Shown one piece after another: positions 1 to 8,650 of a stretch of DNA of 64,000 nt. The stretch's first letter is position 1. Each line of letters starts with the position of its first letter. Position numbers and translations under genes: made by a program. Source of the stretch: Formosa sp030427735 (GTDB lineage Bacteria; Bacteroidota; Bacteroidia; Flavobacteriales; Flavobacteriaceae); contig NZ_CP195158.1 in assembly GCF_051200825.1 (NCBI RefSeq), positions 3,348,001 through 3,412,000 of the forward strand. The letters run 5' to 3'. The notes under the pieces were generated by a model. It searched no databases. It had not been told where the DNA came from and was given only the letters and a program-made list of their open reading frames with translations.

Positions 1-214
1 AGATATAAACGTGATATACATTTTATGCCTATTTATAGCAAAATGTAGTATCGATTTTATCTTGATTTTTAAAAGCGCATCGTTTTTTAGGCAAACCAAC
101 ACCTTAAAGTGGTATGTTTTTTCGGCTGTATTGTATCCTTTTTTCTGCACATTTATAGTAGGCGCCTCAATGTTTTCATCTTACAAATGGAAAGGTCGCG
201 AATTTACAAAATAA
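1..214 (+). CDS. C-terminal end of a membrane-associated glycosyltransferase-like protein (partial)
   Basis: The frame is open to the left edge of the window, so only the last ~70 residues are present. They contain two hydrophobic stretches and end in a basic tail with the motif YKWKGREF. A membrane-proximal C-terminus closing on a WKGR-type motif is common in family 2 glycosyltransferases of Bacteroidota; that assignment is inference from this short tail. The catalytic domain lies outside the window. The gene converges on the lipoprotein gene that follows. Confidence 0.5.
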   Translation, partial: DINVIYILCLFIAKCSIDFILIFKSASFFRQTNTLKWYVFSAVLYPFFCTFIVGASMFSSYKWKGREFTK

Positions 215-233
215 GTCTTTGTACTAAATGGTA

Positions 234-710
234 TTAATTTACCTTAACAATAATAGGCAGGGTAAATTCGGTTGTTACTTTTTGGCCGCGTTTTATAGCA
301 GGTTCTATCGTCGGCAAACTATCTAAACTCGAAGCAATCAGTTCTTGAATATTTGGAATTTCTGCTTGAGTGATAGAATCGACTTTAAATTGAAGCAAAC
401 TAAGTTCTCCCACATCCGAAATTTTCAATCGGATTTGCAAAGTATCTAACACATCGTGGTTTACAATAATACGTGCTTGCTCTAAATGGTTTAAAATTAC
501 AACCGACAATGTTTGCTCGAAACATTGCTTTCTATCCTGTTGCGTTTCGGTATTATTACAGGAAGAGAATGTGGGGTATTCATCGACTTCGTTCCAGGTA
601 AACGATTGTAATTCTTCATTTAAAATTGCCTCGGTCGATGTTTTTTTCACCTTTAAATCGTCGCATGCACTTACAAAAACCAAAATAAGTAAAACAAAAA
701 ATAGTTTCAT
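234..710 (-). CDS. Lipoprotein with TonB-C-like domain
   Basis: This 158-residue protein has a type II signal peptide ending in the lipobox VSAC, so it should be a membrane-anchored lipoprotein. The mature part starts with a short linker, then a region with two conserved Cys (SSCNN and QCFEQ) and an alternating beta pattern ending in LPIIVKV. The same layout (P-x-F-x-x-C, then KCF, then a final SLPIIFQV) forms the C-terminus of the neighbouring BlaR1-like protein, so the two share a TonB-C-like domain. It lacks the Pro-rich periplasm-spanning arm of true TonB. Function is unknown; a role in envelope sensing with BlaR1 is inference. Confidence 0.65.
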   Translation of the reverse strand: MKLFFVLLILVFVSACDDLKVKKTSTEAILNEELQSFTWNEVDEYPTFSSCNNTETQQDRKQCFEQTLSVVILNHLEQARIIVNHDVLDTLQIRLKISDVGELSLLQFKVDSITQAEIPNIQELIASSLDSLPTIEPAIKRGQKVTTEFTLPIIVKVN

Positions 711-794
711 AGTCTAAGATGAACACCGAAAATACAATATTTTTAATATTTAATGCTTTTACAACTACAAATGTTAATTAAAAAGTGTTTAACT

Positions 795-975
795 AAACCA
801 GTATAGACTTCCAGTCTATAGGTTTGAAAACAAACTGAAAGTTCGATTATTTGTATTTATTTTAGCCACAAATACACTAATATTCTTTATAAAAACTATG
901 TCAAATATTCGTGCATTCGTGGCGAAAAAATATTTATAGAAACTGAAAGTCTTGCACTAAAAGTGCATAGTTTCA
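795..975. repeat. Intergenic cluster of inverted repeats (REP/MITE-like)
   Basis: This fills most of the gene-free stretch 711-1075. It holds three inverted repeats. The first has arms TATAGACT (802-809) and AGTCTATA (813-820), flanked by AAACC/GGTTT. The second has imperfect ~20-bp arms at 864-884 and 904-923, the latter of the type ATTCGTGCATTCGTGGC. The third is TGCACT/AGTGCA (953-967) nested in GAAACT/AGTTTC (939-974). Their dense packing suggests a non-coding repeated element rather than a terminator. Copy number elsewhere in the genome cannot be seen from here. Confidence 0.5.
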
Positions 976-1020
976 ACTAACGACTGAGACCAATGAAGGT
1001 TTACCACAAAACAAGTCTCT

Positions 1021-1050
1021 AAAAAAAATAGCCGAAGCTAGGCTTCGGCT
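1021..1050 (-). terminator. Rho-independent terminator of blaI-blaR1
   Basis: Perfect 9-bp stem AGCCGAAGC/GCTTCGGCT with a 3-nt loop, about 25 bp past the blaR1 stop, followed on the minus strand by a T-rich run (the A-run at 1021-1030 on the plus strand). Confidence 0.85.
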
Positions 1051-1075
1051 TTATAATGTTTGTGCTGTAAAGCGC

Positions 1076-2503
1076 TTAATCGGCCACCTGAAAAATTATA
1101 GGTAATGAATAAGCTACCGTTACATTCTTGCCTTGCATTTTTCCTGGTGTCATTTTAGGCAATAAATTTACTACGCGTAAAGCTTCTTTTTCCAACTCAA
1201 CAATTGGTGCACGTGCTTTGGCTCCAACAATCGATCCTTCGCTATCTATTTTAAAAATTACGCTTATACGTTGTTTCCCCGATAATCCTTTTTCTCCAGC
1301 AAGATCGGTATTGAAATTTTCTGCAACGAATTTGGTAAGCTGTTCAGAAAAACATTTTTTTTGTTCTCCTGCGTCCAAGCTTTCACAACCTGGAAAAACA
1401 GGCACACTGGTAACTAAACTAAAAGGCACCTCTGTATCTGCCACTACATCTTGTAAATCTGGATTATTAAATCCGTTTGGAGAAACTAAAACCATAAGCG
1501 ATTTTAAAGCAGCATCTTCTTCGTCTGAAACATAACCTTTTGCGGCTATAGATTCTTTTAGAATTTCTATATTCTGAAGCACGTTAGAGCGATCTTCTTG
1601 ACCAGCAACGCCTCCTAAGGCTGTGTCGCTATCTTTATCGCAAGAGGTGTAGAACAACATTCCCAACACGACAGGAATAATTAAGGCGTACTTTAATGCA
1701 TGAACTTGTTTTGATTTTGTTTTTGTTAACATAATGATTCGTTTTTTGATTAATGATTGTTTATAAAATGGATTGATGAATGATATATCTTTAACATCGA
1801 AAACTTGACTTAACAAATTTTGATAGTAGGAGGCTTTGTCCTGCTGTTTAATTACGGTTGCATCGGCAATAAACTCGTGAAGCGCCACCATTCTATTGTG
1901 ATACATATATACTAACGGATTGTACCAAAACACGATACGAAGCATTTCAAAAAACAACAAATCTAAACTGTGTTTGTGTTTAATGTGCACGCACTCGTGC
2001 ATTAAAATAGTTTGGTATTGGTTATCGGTAATTTGATCGCCTAGAAACACATAATTAAAAAACGAATATGCTGCAGTGCTCTGATTGATGGTAATTACGG
2101 TGTAACCATTTACACGATGCTTTTTTGCACTAAATACGGTTTTGAGCACCTTATATATTTTCAATAAAAATAATACTGAAGCAATACCTATACCTGCATA
2201 TATAATAAACTCCCAGGTCCAAAATGTGGTCTCCGACGTAATAAATACAGCTGGCAAGAGTTCCGTTTTTAGCTGTACTTGCTCTGGATGTATAATTACT
2301 GCAGGCAGCTGTACCACATAATTTTGAGGCACTATATTTTTAAAAGCATCTATTTGTATTAACGGCAACACCAACGCTGCTATAGGCGTAAATAACAAAT
2401 AAAATCGATTCCAGTTAAAAAAGGTTTCGCGCTTTAAAAACACATCGTATACCAGTAAAAAAAACAACTGAAAAGCTATTGTTTGTAGAATGTAATGTAC
2501 CAT
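1076..2503 (-). CDS. blaR1: BlaR1-type M56 metallopeptidase sensor with C-terminal TonB-like domain
   Basis: This integral membrane zinc protease senses an envelope signal and triggers removal of the BlaI repressor. Hydrophobic segments lie near residues 1-20, 35-52 and 97-117, with another near 268-286. The zinc motif HECVH is at residues 169-173, and a downstream HEFIAD (209-214) probably supplies the third ligand. Instead of a penicillin-binding sensor domain, the C-terminal ~115 residues are TonB-C-like (FPGCESL, KCFSEQL, final LPIIFQV), the common Bacteroidota variant. It begins 2 bp after blaI, so the two are co-transcribed. The true signal is unknown; beta-lactam sensing should not be assumed. 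Family assignment is firm. Confidence 0.9.
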   Translation of the reverse strand: MVHYILQTIAFQLFFLLVYDVFLKRETFFNWNRFYLLFTPIAALVLPLIQIDAFKNIVPQNYVVQLPAVIIHPEQVQLKTELLPAVFITSETTFWTWEFIIYAGIGIASVLFLLKIYKVLKTVFSAKKHRVNGYTVITINQSTAAYSFFNYVFLGDQITDNQYQTILMHECVHIKHKHSLDLLFFEMLRIVFWYNPLVYMYHNRMVALHEFIADATVIKQQDKASYYQNLLSQVFDVKDISFINPFYKQSLIKKRIIMLTKTKSKQVHALKYALIIPVVLGMLFYTSCDKDSDTALGGVAGQEDRSNVLQNIEILKESIAAKGYVSDEEDAALKSLMVLVSPNGFNNPDLQDVVADTEVPFSLVTSVPVFPGCESLDAGEQKKCFSEQLTKFVAENFNTDLAGEKGLSGKQRISVIFKIDSEGSIVGAKARAPIVELEKEALRVVNLLPKMTPGKMQGKNVTVAYSLPIIFQVAD

Positions 2504-2505
2504 GG

Positions 2506-2865
2506 CTAATCGTTTTTCTGAATATCTTTAAGTACGGCTTCCATGTCTTTTAAACTTATATCGTTCTCCTTTACGAAGAAGGAAACTAAACTTTTAAAAG
2601 ATCCCTGAAAATAATTGTTAACCAACGCGTTTAACGATTGATTGCTATAATCTTCTTTTGTCACTTTAGGAAAATACGTATGCCCTTTACCTTGTTTTTC
2701 GTAATCTACAAATCCTTTACTTTCTAAAATCCTCACTATGGTCGACACCGTGTTATAGGCAGGCTTAGGTTCTGGTAATTCTTTAATTATAGCCTTAACA
2801 TTGGCTTTCTCTAATTGCCAAAGCACTTGCATAATTTCCTCTTCCGCTTTAGTTAACGCTTTCAT
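2506..2865 (-). CDS. blaI: BlaI/MecI/CopY-family transcriptional repressor
   Basis: This 119-residue repressor is close to the usual family length. The N-terminal two-thirds is a winged helix with the family signature around residues 36-60 (PAYNTVSTIVRILESKGFV) and a wing containing GKGHTYFP. The C-terminal part is a helical dimerisation region, cleaved after BlaR1 activation in characterised systems. It is the first gene of the operon with blaR1 and starts just beside three matching palindromes, so it is very probably autoregulated and may also control the divergent DUF456 gene. Confidence 0.92.
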   Translation of the reverse strand: MKALTKAEEEIMQVLWQLEKANVKAIIKELPEPKPAYNTVSTIVRILESKGFVDYEKQGKGHTYFPKVTKEDYSNQSLNALVNNYFQGSFKSLVSFFVKENDISLKDMEAVLKDIQKND

Positions 2866-2867
2866 AC

Positions 2868-2935
2868 AACTAAGTTTTTAGTTTAACAACAAGACAAATA
2901 TAACTAAATATTTAGTTTAAACTAATTTTTTAGTC
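2868..2935. promoter_or_regulatory. Three tandem BlaI operators and blaI promoter
   Basis: Three copies of AACTAA-N4-TTAGTT lie between blaI and the divergent DUF456 gene: 2868-2883, 2902-2917 (a perfect 16-bp palindrome) and 2920-2935 (last base C). A minus-strand TATATTTG at 2895-2902, matching the Bacteroidota TAnnTTTG -7 element, abuts the central operator, so repressor bound there would block blaI transcription. No clear -33 TTTG was found at the usual spacing. Confidence 0.75.
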
Positions 2936-2984
2936 AAAAAAATGTTTTTATTTCTATATCTTAGTTATAGTAAAATTGTTTGTT

Positions 2985-3494
2985 ATGGATATTGCCCTGT
3001 TAATTTTAGGTTTTGTATGTATGTGTATAGGTATTTTAGGAAGCTTTTTACCTGTGCTCCCCGGCCCGCCTATAAGCTGGATCGGACTTTTATTGTTGTA
3101 CCTTACTAAGGCTATACCCAATAACTGGATGTTTTTAATAGTTACTTTACTCATCGCTTTAGCTGTAATAATTATAGATTATGCCATTCCTGCAATGGGA
3201 ACTAAAAAATTTGGGGGCAGTAAATTTGGGGTTATAGGAACCACTGTAGGGCTACTTATTGCCATAGTATTTCCTGTATTGGGCTTTTTAGGTATTATTA
3301 TCTGGCCTTTTGTTGGTGCTTTTGTTGGCGAATTGTTAAACAAAACACATCATAAAAAAGCTGCCAAAGCTGCACTAGGTTCGTTTTTAGGTTTTTTAAC
3401 GGGAACCTTTTTAAAGTTTATAATTTCGGTAATATACTTTGGATTGTTTGTGCGTGTATTTTGGAAATTCAAAGACGCTTTCTCTATGTGGTAA
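2985..3494 (+). CDS. DUF456 family membrane protein
   Basis: Small integral membrane protein of the DUF456 family, function unknown. It has an N-terminal hydrophobic pair containing LPVLPGPP, a family hallmark, a central glycine-rich GTKKFGGSKFG loop, and further membrane segments with GAFVGELL. I chose the ATG at 2985; an in-frame TTG at 2976 would add three residues. It is divergent from blaI and shares the operator-bearing intergenic region, so co-regulation by BlaI is possible. Confidence 0.8.
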   Translation: MDIALLILGFVCMCIGILGSFLPVLPGPPISWIGLLLLYLTKAIPNNWMFLIVTLLIALAVIIIDYAIPAMGTKKFGGSKFGVIGTTVGLLIAIVFPVLGFLGIIIWPFVGAFVGELLNKTHHKKAAKAALGSFLGFLTGTFLKFIISVIYFGLFVRVFWKFKDAFSMW

Positions 3495-3541
3495 ACTTTG
3501 CCTTAGCATATAGAATATCAGTAGTATAGAAATTTTGGGAT

Positions 3542-3571
3542 AAAAAAAAACCTCATAAAGATATTATGAGG
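3542..3571 (-). terminator. Probable terminator downstream of the two-component operon
   Basis: An 8-bp stem CCTCATAA/TTATGAGG with a 5-nt loop is followed on the minus strand by a T-run (plus-strand A-run 3542-3550). It lies ~180 bp past the response-regulator stop. It could also serve the DUF456 gene from the other side, where the T-tract is weaker. Confidence 0.6.
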
Positions 3572-3749
3572 TTAAATTTGTAAGTTGCTATTATCAACAA
3601 TTAATTCATGAGGGATTTATGGATTAATACTTTTGTATTGTGTTGTTGATACTGATTCAAAGATACAGGCTATAAATAACTTTTTGCTGCGGAAAAACCG
3701 TAAATCTTCAATTTTAACATGCATTTCATCGATTTTTTTCACCTATAAT

Positions 3750-4427
3750 CTAAATCAATCCTAATCTTTTCGCTTCATATAATAAGGTTTCATCTTGTCC
3801 GTCTTCTACTGCAAATATCATTTTAAGCTGTTTTTTACGCTTTTCTATAGCACTTAACGATAAATCTACATGCTCTGCAAGGTTCTTAGTTTTAACACCT
3901 TGCGACAATAAATACAGGATTTTTCTGTTTTTATCGTCTAAATTAATATCGTTAATAAGCGTTTGCTTTAAATACTTAGCCACTGTACCGCTATAAAACG
4001 GTGGGCTGGTTAATATAACTTGAAAGGCACTAGCTAATTCGCTAGAAGTTAAATCGCTTTTAATTAAAAAACCTTCTGGCTGTATTTGTTCTACTATATT
4101 ATGAATTCGGTATGTTTCGTTAAACATGGTTAAAATTACAATCTTGGCATTTGGCAAAATTTGTCGTGCATGTAATGCCAGATCTTCACCACTATTAAAT
4201 TTACCATCTTTAGACGGCGGCATTTTTATATCTATAAACAGTACATCATACGGTTCGCCTTTGGCAATGCTATTGGCCATTGCGGTTAAAGACTGATCGC
4301 AGTTGTTCGCTGTATCTATCTCGAGTTCTTGGTCTGCTTTTTTGGTAGATAATAACGTGTTTTGATACCCTTCGATAATCATTGGGTGATCGTCTGTCAT
4401 TAAAATTTTAATTTTTGTTTTTGCCAT
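3750..4427 (-). CDS. NarL/LuxR-family response regulator
   Basis: This cytoplasmic DNA-binding regulator is phosphorylated by the histidine kinase encoded immediately upstream. The receiver domain has the acidic pair D12-D13, the phosphoacceptor D66 in LFIDIKMPP, the switch Thr in VILTMF and the Lys in FLIKSD. The C-terminal ~65 residues form a LuxR-type helix-turn-helix with LSQGVKTKNLAEHVDLSLS. The kinase gene ends 4 bp before this start, a typical Bacteroidota HisKA_3 pair. Target genes are unknown; the small lipoprotein upstream of the kinase is one candidate by position. Confidence 0.88.
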   Translation of the reverse strand: MAKTKIKILMTDDHPMIIEGYQNTLLSTKKADQELEIDTANNCDQSLTAMANSIAKGEPYDVLFIDIKMPPSKDGKFNSGEDLALHARQILPNAKIVILTMFNETYRIHNIVEQIQPEGFLIKSDLTSSELASAFQVILTSPPFYSGTVAKYLKQTLINDINLDDKNRKILYLLSQGVKTKNLAEHVDLSLSAIEKRKKQLKMIFAVEDGQDETLLYEAKRLGLI

Positions 4428-4431
4428 GCTA

Positions 4432-6459
4432 TTAGGTATTGTTTATTGGGGTATTAATGATTAGTGTTGTGCCGTTTTGTTTTTCGGAAATAACTTTTAA
4501 ATGACCATGAATTTCTTTCAATCTGGATTTCATGTTTTTGAGTCCGATGCCTTGTTTCGATTTATTAAGGTCGAAACCGATGCCATCGTCTGAAATTTCC
4601 AAAAACAATTCTTGGTTTTCAAGATAAAATTTTATTTCAATTTTAGAAGCTTTTGCATGTTTAAAAACATTTTGGATTGCTTCTTGAATAATTCTGTATA
4701 AATGAATTTTTGTTTTGTTAGGGATGGCATCCCAATTAATATTATCGTCGTGTTTTAATTCGGCCATAATATTATAAGCTAAAGCCTGTTTTTCGAGTAA
4801 AGTTTTAACTATATCTATATACCCAGAATTCGACACAAAATCTATATTTAAATCGTGCGACACTTTACGTATATCCTGTTCTATAGTTTTCAGCTCGTCT
4901 AAATAACTGCCTCTAGTTTGGATCGCTTCGGCCGATGTACTAAAATTTAAACTATCTAAACTCAGCCGTGTTCCAAACAATCTACTTAAAATGCCGTCGT
5001 GCAATTCTTCGGATATTCGACGCTTTTCCATCGTTCTGGCTTCATCGATTTTATCTTGTTGCAGTAACATTAAATTGTATATTTCTTCGTTGGCTTGTTG
5101 TTGCTGCTGCTTAAACTGAAGGGATTTATTTCTATTGCGCTGCGTGATAATAATGAATAACAAAAAGAAGGTAATTAAAAGACCTCCAGACAAAATTATT
5201 AACCAAGAACGCTCTTTTGATATTTTAATGTTTTTCTGCTCTATTTCTTTTGTTTCGTAACGTATTCTCGCAAATTTATTACGGACTGCACGCTCACTTT
5301 TTTGCAAGCTATCGTTTAAATGAATATAGGCTTTATAATGTTGAACGGCAGCGCTATCGCTTTCGATTTTAGATAGCAATAATAATGATTTTAAAAGATC
5401 GTCGTTATGATATTGTTCCGATATATTTTTAGCACGATAGGCATATTTTTTAGCAGAATCTTTTTGTTTCATATCGTTATAATACTCTGCAATATGCTGA
5501 TTAATGATTATAGAATTATAGCTTTCTCCAATACTATCGCATACATTTAAAGCTTCGGTATACAACTTTAATGTCTGCTCTTTATCGCCAGATTGATAGC
5601 GTGTATTAGCATAATTATCTAAAACCAAGGCGTAAAAAGATGGGCGTTCTTGTTTTAAATTTTTATTCGATAAAACACTTTTGTAAAGCTCTAATGCCGT
5701 TTTATAATTTCCAGAGTTTTTATAAGCAGCTCCTAAATTATTCATGGAATTATCGATGGTCGCGCTATTATCGCCCTCTAAACTTTGCTTTAACACCAAT
5801 GCTTTATTATGGTAATTTATGGCTTCTTGTTGTTGCTCTAATTGGTCGAAAACCAAACCCAGGTTGTTGTATAAATAGGCTTTCTTACGGATATTTTTAT
5901 CAATTTTTGGCAAAGAATCTAAAAGCTTAATTGCTTCAACCGAGGTTACCTCGCTACCAATAAAATCCTTTTCATTTTTTTGAATGATGGCGATACTCAA
6001 TAAAATGGAAGCTGTATTATAAGCATCGTGCAAACGTCTATAAATTTTTTCCGATTTATAATAGTAATAATACGCGCTATCGCTTAAAATCTTTTCATAA
6101 AAATCACCCATTTTAGAGTAGATCTTAGCCTGATAAACAGAATCGCCTACGCGCTCGGCATATTTTAGGTTATCGTGATTAGCCTTTAAAAATAAGTCGA
6201 AAAATTTACGCTCCTTATATAAATCTGCAATCTGTAAATTGCTTTTTAACACCAAAGAGTCTTTACGCGATTGTTCCGCATATTGTTTGGCCCGTTTAGC
6301 AAATAACAGTCTGGTATCGTAGTCGTATTTTTCGTAATTACTGGACCTAGAAAGCAATATAGCAACACTATCTTTTTTGGACCGTTGTGCCAAAGCCTTT
6401 GCGTAAAAACCGCTAAAAGTGATTATAAAACAAATAAAAATTTTATATGCGTTCCCCAA
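4432..6459 (-). CDS. TPR-containing sensor histidine kinase (HisKA_3 type)
   Basis: This 675-residue membrane sensor kinase partners the adjacent LuxR-type regulator. A signal peptide precedes ~370 residues of helical TPR repeats (for example YLYNNLGLVFDQLEQQQEA) that should lie in the periplasm. A single transmembrane helix follows near residues 412-433. The cytoplasmic part has the HisKA_3 dimerisation helix with ISEELHDG (phosphoacceptor H487) and a C-terminal HATPase_c domain with IIQEAIQNVFKHA (N box) and DDGIGFD (G1 box). TPR sensor domains in such kinases usually bind peptides or proteins; the ligand here is unknown. Confidence 0.9.
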   Translation of the reverse strand: MGNAYKIFICFIITFSGFYAKALAQRSKKDSVAILLSRSSNYEKYDYDTRLLFAKRAKQYAEQSRKDSLVLKSNLQIADLYKERKFFDLFLKANHDNLKYAERVGDSVYQAKIYSKMGDFYEKILSDSAYYYYYKSEKIYRRLHDAYNTASILLSIAIIQKNEKDFIGSEVTSVEAIKLLDSLPKIDKNIRKKAYLYNNLGLVFDQLEQQQEAINYHNKALVLKQSLEGDNSATIDNSMNNLGAAYKNSGNYKTALELYKSVLSNKNLKQERPSFYALVLDNYANTRYQSGDKEQTLKLYTEALNVCDSIGESYNSIIINQHIAEYYNDMKQKDSAKKYAYRAKNISEQYHNDDLLKSLLLLSKIESDSAAVQHYKAYIHLNDSLQKSERAVRNKFARIRYETKEIEQKNIKISKERSWLIILSGGLLITFFLLFIIITQRNRNKSLQFKQQQQQANEEIYNLMLLQQDKIDEARTMEKRRISEELHDGILSRLFGTRLSLDSLNFSTSAEAIQTRGSYLDELKTIEQDIRKVSHDLNIDFVSNSGYIDIVKTLLEKQALAYNIMAELKHDDNINWDAIPNKTKIHLYRIIQEAIQNVFKHAKASKIEIKFYLENQELFLEISDDGIGFDLNKSKQGIGLKNMKSRLKEIHGHLKVISEKQNGTTLIINTPINNT

Positions 6460-6520
6460 GGCTACATTAGTATCAATTTACCCAAAAGTATTTATTTTTT
6501 TTAAGTTATAAACACAAAAT

Positions 6521-6546
6521 AGCCCCAATAATAATTTATCGGGGCT
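6521..6546 (-). terminator. Probable terminator of the 50-aa lipoprotein gene
   Basis: Stem AGCCCC/GGGGCT, extended by three A-T pairs after one mismatch, lies 25 bp after the stop of the small lipoprotein gene, with T-rich sequence following on the minus strand. Confidence 0.6.
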
Positions 6547-6570
6547 ATTGATAGTATAACTAGTTCTATT

Positions 6571-6723
6571 CTATTTTTCGTCTACAACGCCACCAGTATA
6601 ATATGTGGCTTCAACATCGTCTGGGGCTACTAGTACATCGTCGTCTTCTAAATCTTCTTTAACACAAGAGGTTAACGATCCAAATAATACAAGGGCAAAA
6701 AAGGTAATTCTTAGAGATTTCAT
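6571..6723 (-). CDS. 50-residue acidic lipoprotein
   Basis: A short gene found by reading the minus strand upstream of the kinase. ATG at 6723-6721 starts MKSLRITFFALVLFGSLTSC, a clear type II signal peptide with lipobox LTSC. The mature part is ~30 residues, very acidic (KEDLEDDD) and ends GGVVDEK before a TAG at 6571-6573. A terminator follows directly, supporting a real transcript. No family is recognised. Placed just upstream of a TPR sensor kinase, it could be a periplasmic signal or target of that system, but nothing in the sequence proves it. Confidence 0.7.
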   Translation of the reverse strand: MKSLRITFFALVLFGSLTSCVKEDLEDDDVLVAPDDVEATYYTGGVVDEK

Positions 6724-7090
6724 AAGCTTCAATTTTAGGTTGTTTTAGTATAATTTTTAATATTAATTTTTCTAATCTTAAACAGTTTGCCTTAAAATAA
6801 GGCAGTACAAAACGTACTTAAACAACTAAAAAATATAGTGAGGGAAGCTGGTAAAAAATGAACCTTAATGAATTAATACATCTTTTACTACTATTTCTAC
6901 AGCAAAAGACTATGTAAATATATGTTAAATATATCCTAATTTCCAAATTTTATATCGATAAAAAGCCTTAAAAATCGATGAAAAGTACTAAAATTTAACA
7001 TTTAATAATTAAAAAACAGCTATTTCGCTTCAATTTCAATAAAATTGCAATATTTAATTATCTTCATTTCAATAAATTACACGTTGAAAA
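6724..7090. other. Gene-free stretch with one short hairpin
   Basis: No coding frame is convincing here. The stretch is very AT-rich and must hold the divergent promoters of the small lipoprotein gene and the VOC gene. The only structure seen is a perfect inverted repeat TGCCTTA-AAA-TAAGGCA at 6788-6804. Confidence 0.5.
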
Positions 7091-7474
7091 ATGATAAAAA
7101 ACATACACCATATAGCAATAATTTGTTCAGATTACCCCAAATCGAAACATTTTTACACCACTATTCTTGGTCTAGATATTTTAAATGAAACTTATAGAGC
7201 AGATCGCGAATCGTATAAATTAGATTTGGCCATGAACGGTAATTATGTTATTGAACTATTTTCTTTTCCTGATCCTCCAAAACGTATATCAAGGCCAGAA
7301 GGCACAGGTTTAAGACATCTCGCTTTTGAAGTCGATGATATTAGTACGGAAGTTGAACGTTTAAAAACATTAGGAGTTATCTGCGAACCAATACGTATGG
7401 ATGAATACACACAAAAACAGTTTACATTTTTTGAAGATCCAGACGGTTTACCCTTAGAACTTTATGAAGCCTAA
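7091..7474 (+). CDS. VOC family protein, GloA2/YaeR type
   Basis: This 127-residue single-domain vicinal-oxygen-chelate protein has the two-repeat beta-alpha-beta-beta-beta fold. The start KNIHHIAIICSD carries the first metal-ligand His; GLRHLAFEVDDI supplies the second; and FFEDPDGLPLELYEA is the family's typical end, with the Glu ligand. It resembles the SMU1112c/YaeR branch, often annotated as glyoxalase-like, whose substrate is not established. Its stop overlaps the following kinase gene by 11 bp, so the two are translated together. Confidence 0.85.
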   Translation: MIKNIHHIAIICSDYPKSKHFYTTILGLDILNETYRADRESYKLDLAMNGNYVIELFSFPDPPKRISRPEGTGLRHLAFEVDDISTEVERLKTLGVICEPIRMDEYTQKQFTFFEDPDGLPLELYEA

Positions 7475-8126
7475 AAACAAACGAATGCTTATAACTTTTG
7501 AAGGCCCCAGTGCCATAGGGAAATCTACATTATGTACTCATCTTAAAACTCAATTTTACAGCGTTCCAGAAGTGAACGAACTATTTAAACGCCCTAAAAC
7601 AGCATCAAACCTTTGGTATTACAAAAAGCAACTATCGCGGTATAGCTTAGGCTTAAATGCATCTACTTCGGTGATATTTGATGGCGATGTGTTTCAACCC
7701 TTATGGTATAATTGGACATATCATTCTAAAGATTTCAATTTAGCTGATGCTTTGTCTTTTTATAAAACCGAAATTTTTAAACAAACCCTCACTTTCCCAG
7801 ATTTATATATCGTGTTTTACTGCGACACCAAACGTTTATACTTTAGAAAAACTAAGGATTTTACACGAAAAAGAAGTAACTTTAACAAGCACTTACAACT
7901 GATTCCTAATCAGTATCGCTATTTTAAATTTCTTGCTAAACACACCGACGTTAATGTAGTTTTTATACCCTATTTAGATTTACAAACCACACGCTCACAA
8001 GTATTAAACACGATAAACAAACAGCAATTAATAACCAACAAGACTATAAACCACTACCAAACCATAAACCAAATAGAAGCCTGGCTTACCAACAATAAAC
8101 CTACTGCATGGTCAACTAATTATTAA
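7464..8126 (+). CDS. Small P-loop kinase (thymidylate-kinase-like fold)
   Basis: A ~220-residue P-loop NTPase with Walker A GPSAIGKST near the N-terminus in the context MLITFEGPSAIGKS, typical of nucleotide and small-molecule kinases. FDGDVFQPLWYNW may provide the DxD/substrate loop, and the basic FRKTKDFTRKRSNF resembles a lid. The ATG at 7464 overlaps the VOC gene; an in-frame ATG at 7485 would start right before the P-loop strand and is an alternative. The substrate cannot be named. The C-terminal ~45 residues are Asn/Thr-rich and probably disordered. Confidence 0.65.
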   Translation: MKPKNKRMLITFEGPSAIGKSTLCTHLKTQFYSVPEVNELFKRPKTASNLWYYKKQLSRYSLGLNASTSVIFDGDVFQPLWYNWTYHSKDFNLADALSFYKTEIFKQTLTFPDLYIVFYCDTKRLYFRKTKDFTRKRSNFNKHLQLIPNQYRYFKFLAKHTDVNVVFIPYLDLQTTRSQVLNTINKQQLITNKTINHYQTINQIEAWLTNNKPTAWSTNY

Positions 8127-8144
8127 TCTTAAAAACTTCTAATT

Positions 8145-8579
8145 ATGACACAATTAAATCCGTACTTAACATTTTTAGGCGACTGCGAAACAGCCTTTAA
8201 TTTTTACAAATCTGTTTTTGGAGGCGAATTCACCTATTTAGGGCGCTTTGGAGAAATGCCTCCACAAGAGGGAGTAACCGTTAACGAAGCCGATAAAGAC
8301 AAAATTATGCACATTAGTTTACCCATTAACAGTAACACCATTTTAATGGGTAGCGACACTGGTGGCGATTGGGCTAATAAAACCCTTATAGGCAATAATA
8401 TTAGTCTATCTTTAAATGTAGATAGTAAAGCCGAAGCCGACAGATTATTTAGTGCATTGTCTGAAGGCGGTACTATAACCATGCCTATGGAGGATACTTT
8501 TTGGGGAGATTATTTTGGAATGCTTACAGACAAGTTTAAAATAAATTGGATGATTAGCTTTAACGACAAGCAGTCCTAA
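8145..8579 (+). CDS. PhnB-like VOC family protein
   Basis: This 144-residue protein has the PhnB/3-demethylubiquinone-methyltransferase-like VOC signature: start LNPYLTFLGDCETAFNFYKS, central HISLPI, and ending FWGDYFGMLTDKFKINWMIS. These proteins are widespread and mostly uncharacterised; methyltransferase activity should not be assumed. It follows the P-loop kinase by 18 bp in the same direction, so it is probably the third gene of the operon and is followed by a terminator-like hairpin. Confidence 0.85.
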   Translation: MTQLNPYLTFLGDCETAFNFYKSVFGGEFTYLGRFGEMPPQEGVTVNEADKDKIMHISLPINSNTILMGSDTGGDWANKTLIGNNISLSLNVDSKAEADRLFSALSEGGTITMPMEDTFWGDYFGMLTDKFKINWMISFNDKQS

Positions 8580-8650
8580 TGTTAAAATTGTGAAGTCATG
8601 AAATAAAATTAATTTCACACGTTTTTATTTAAGACTATAAAACAGAAACT

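Noticed and set aside
1128..1535. Plus-strand open frame inside blaR1
   Set aside because: It is antisense to a firmly assigned gene, with no domain and no start-site support.
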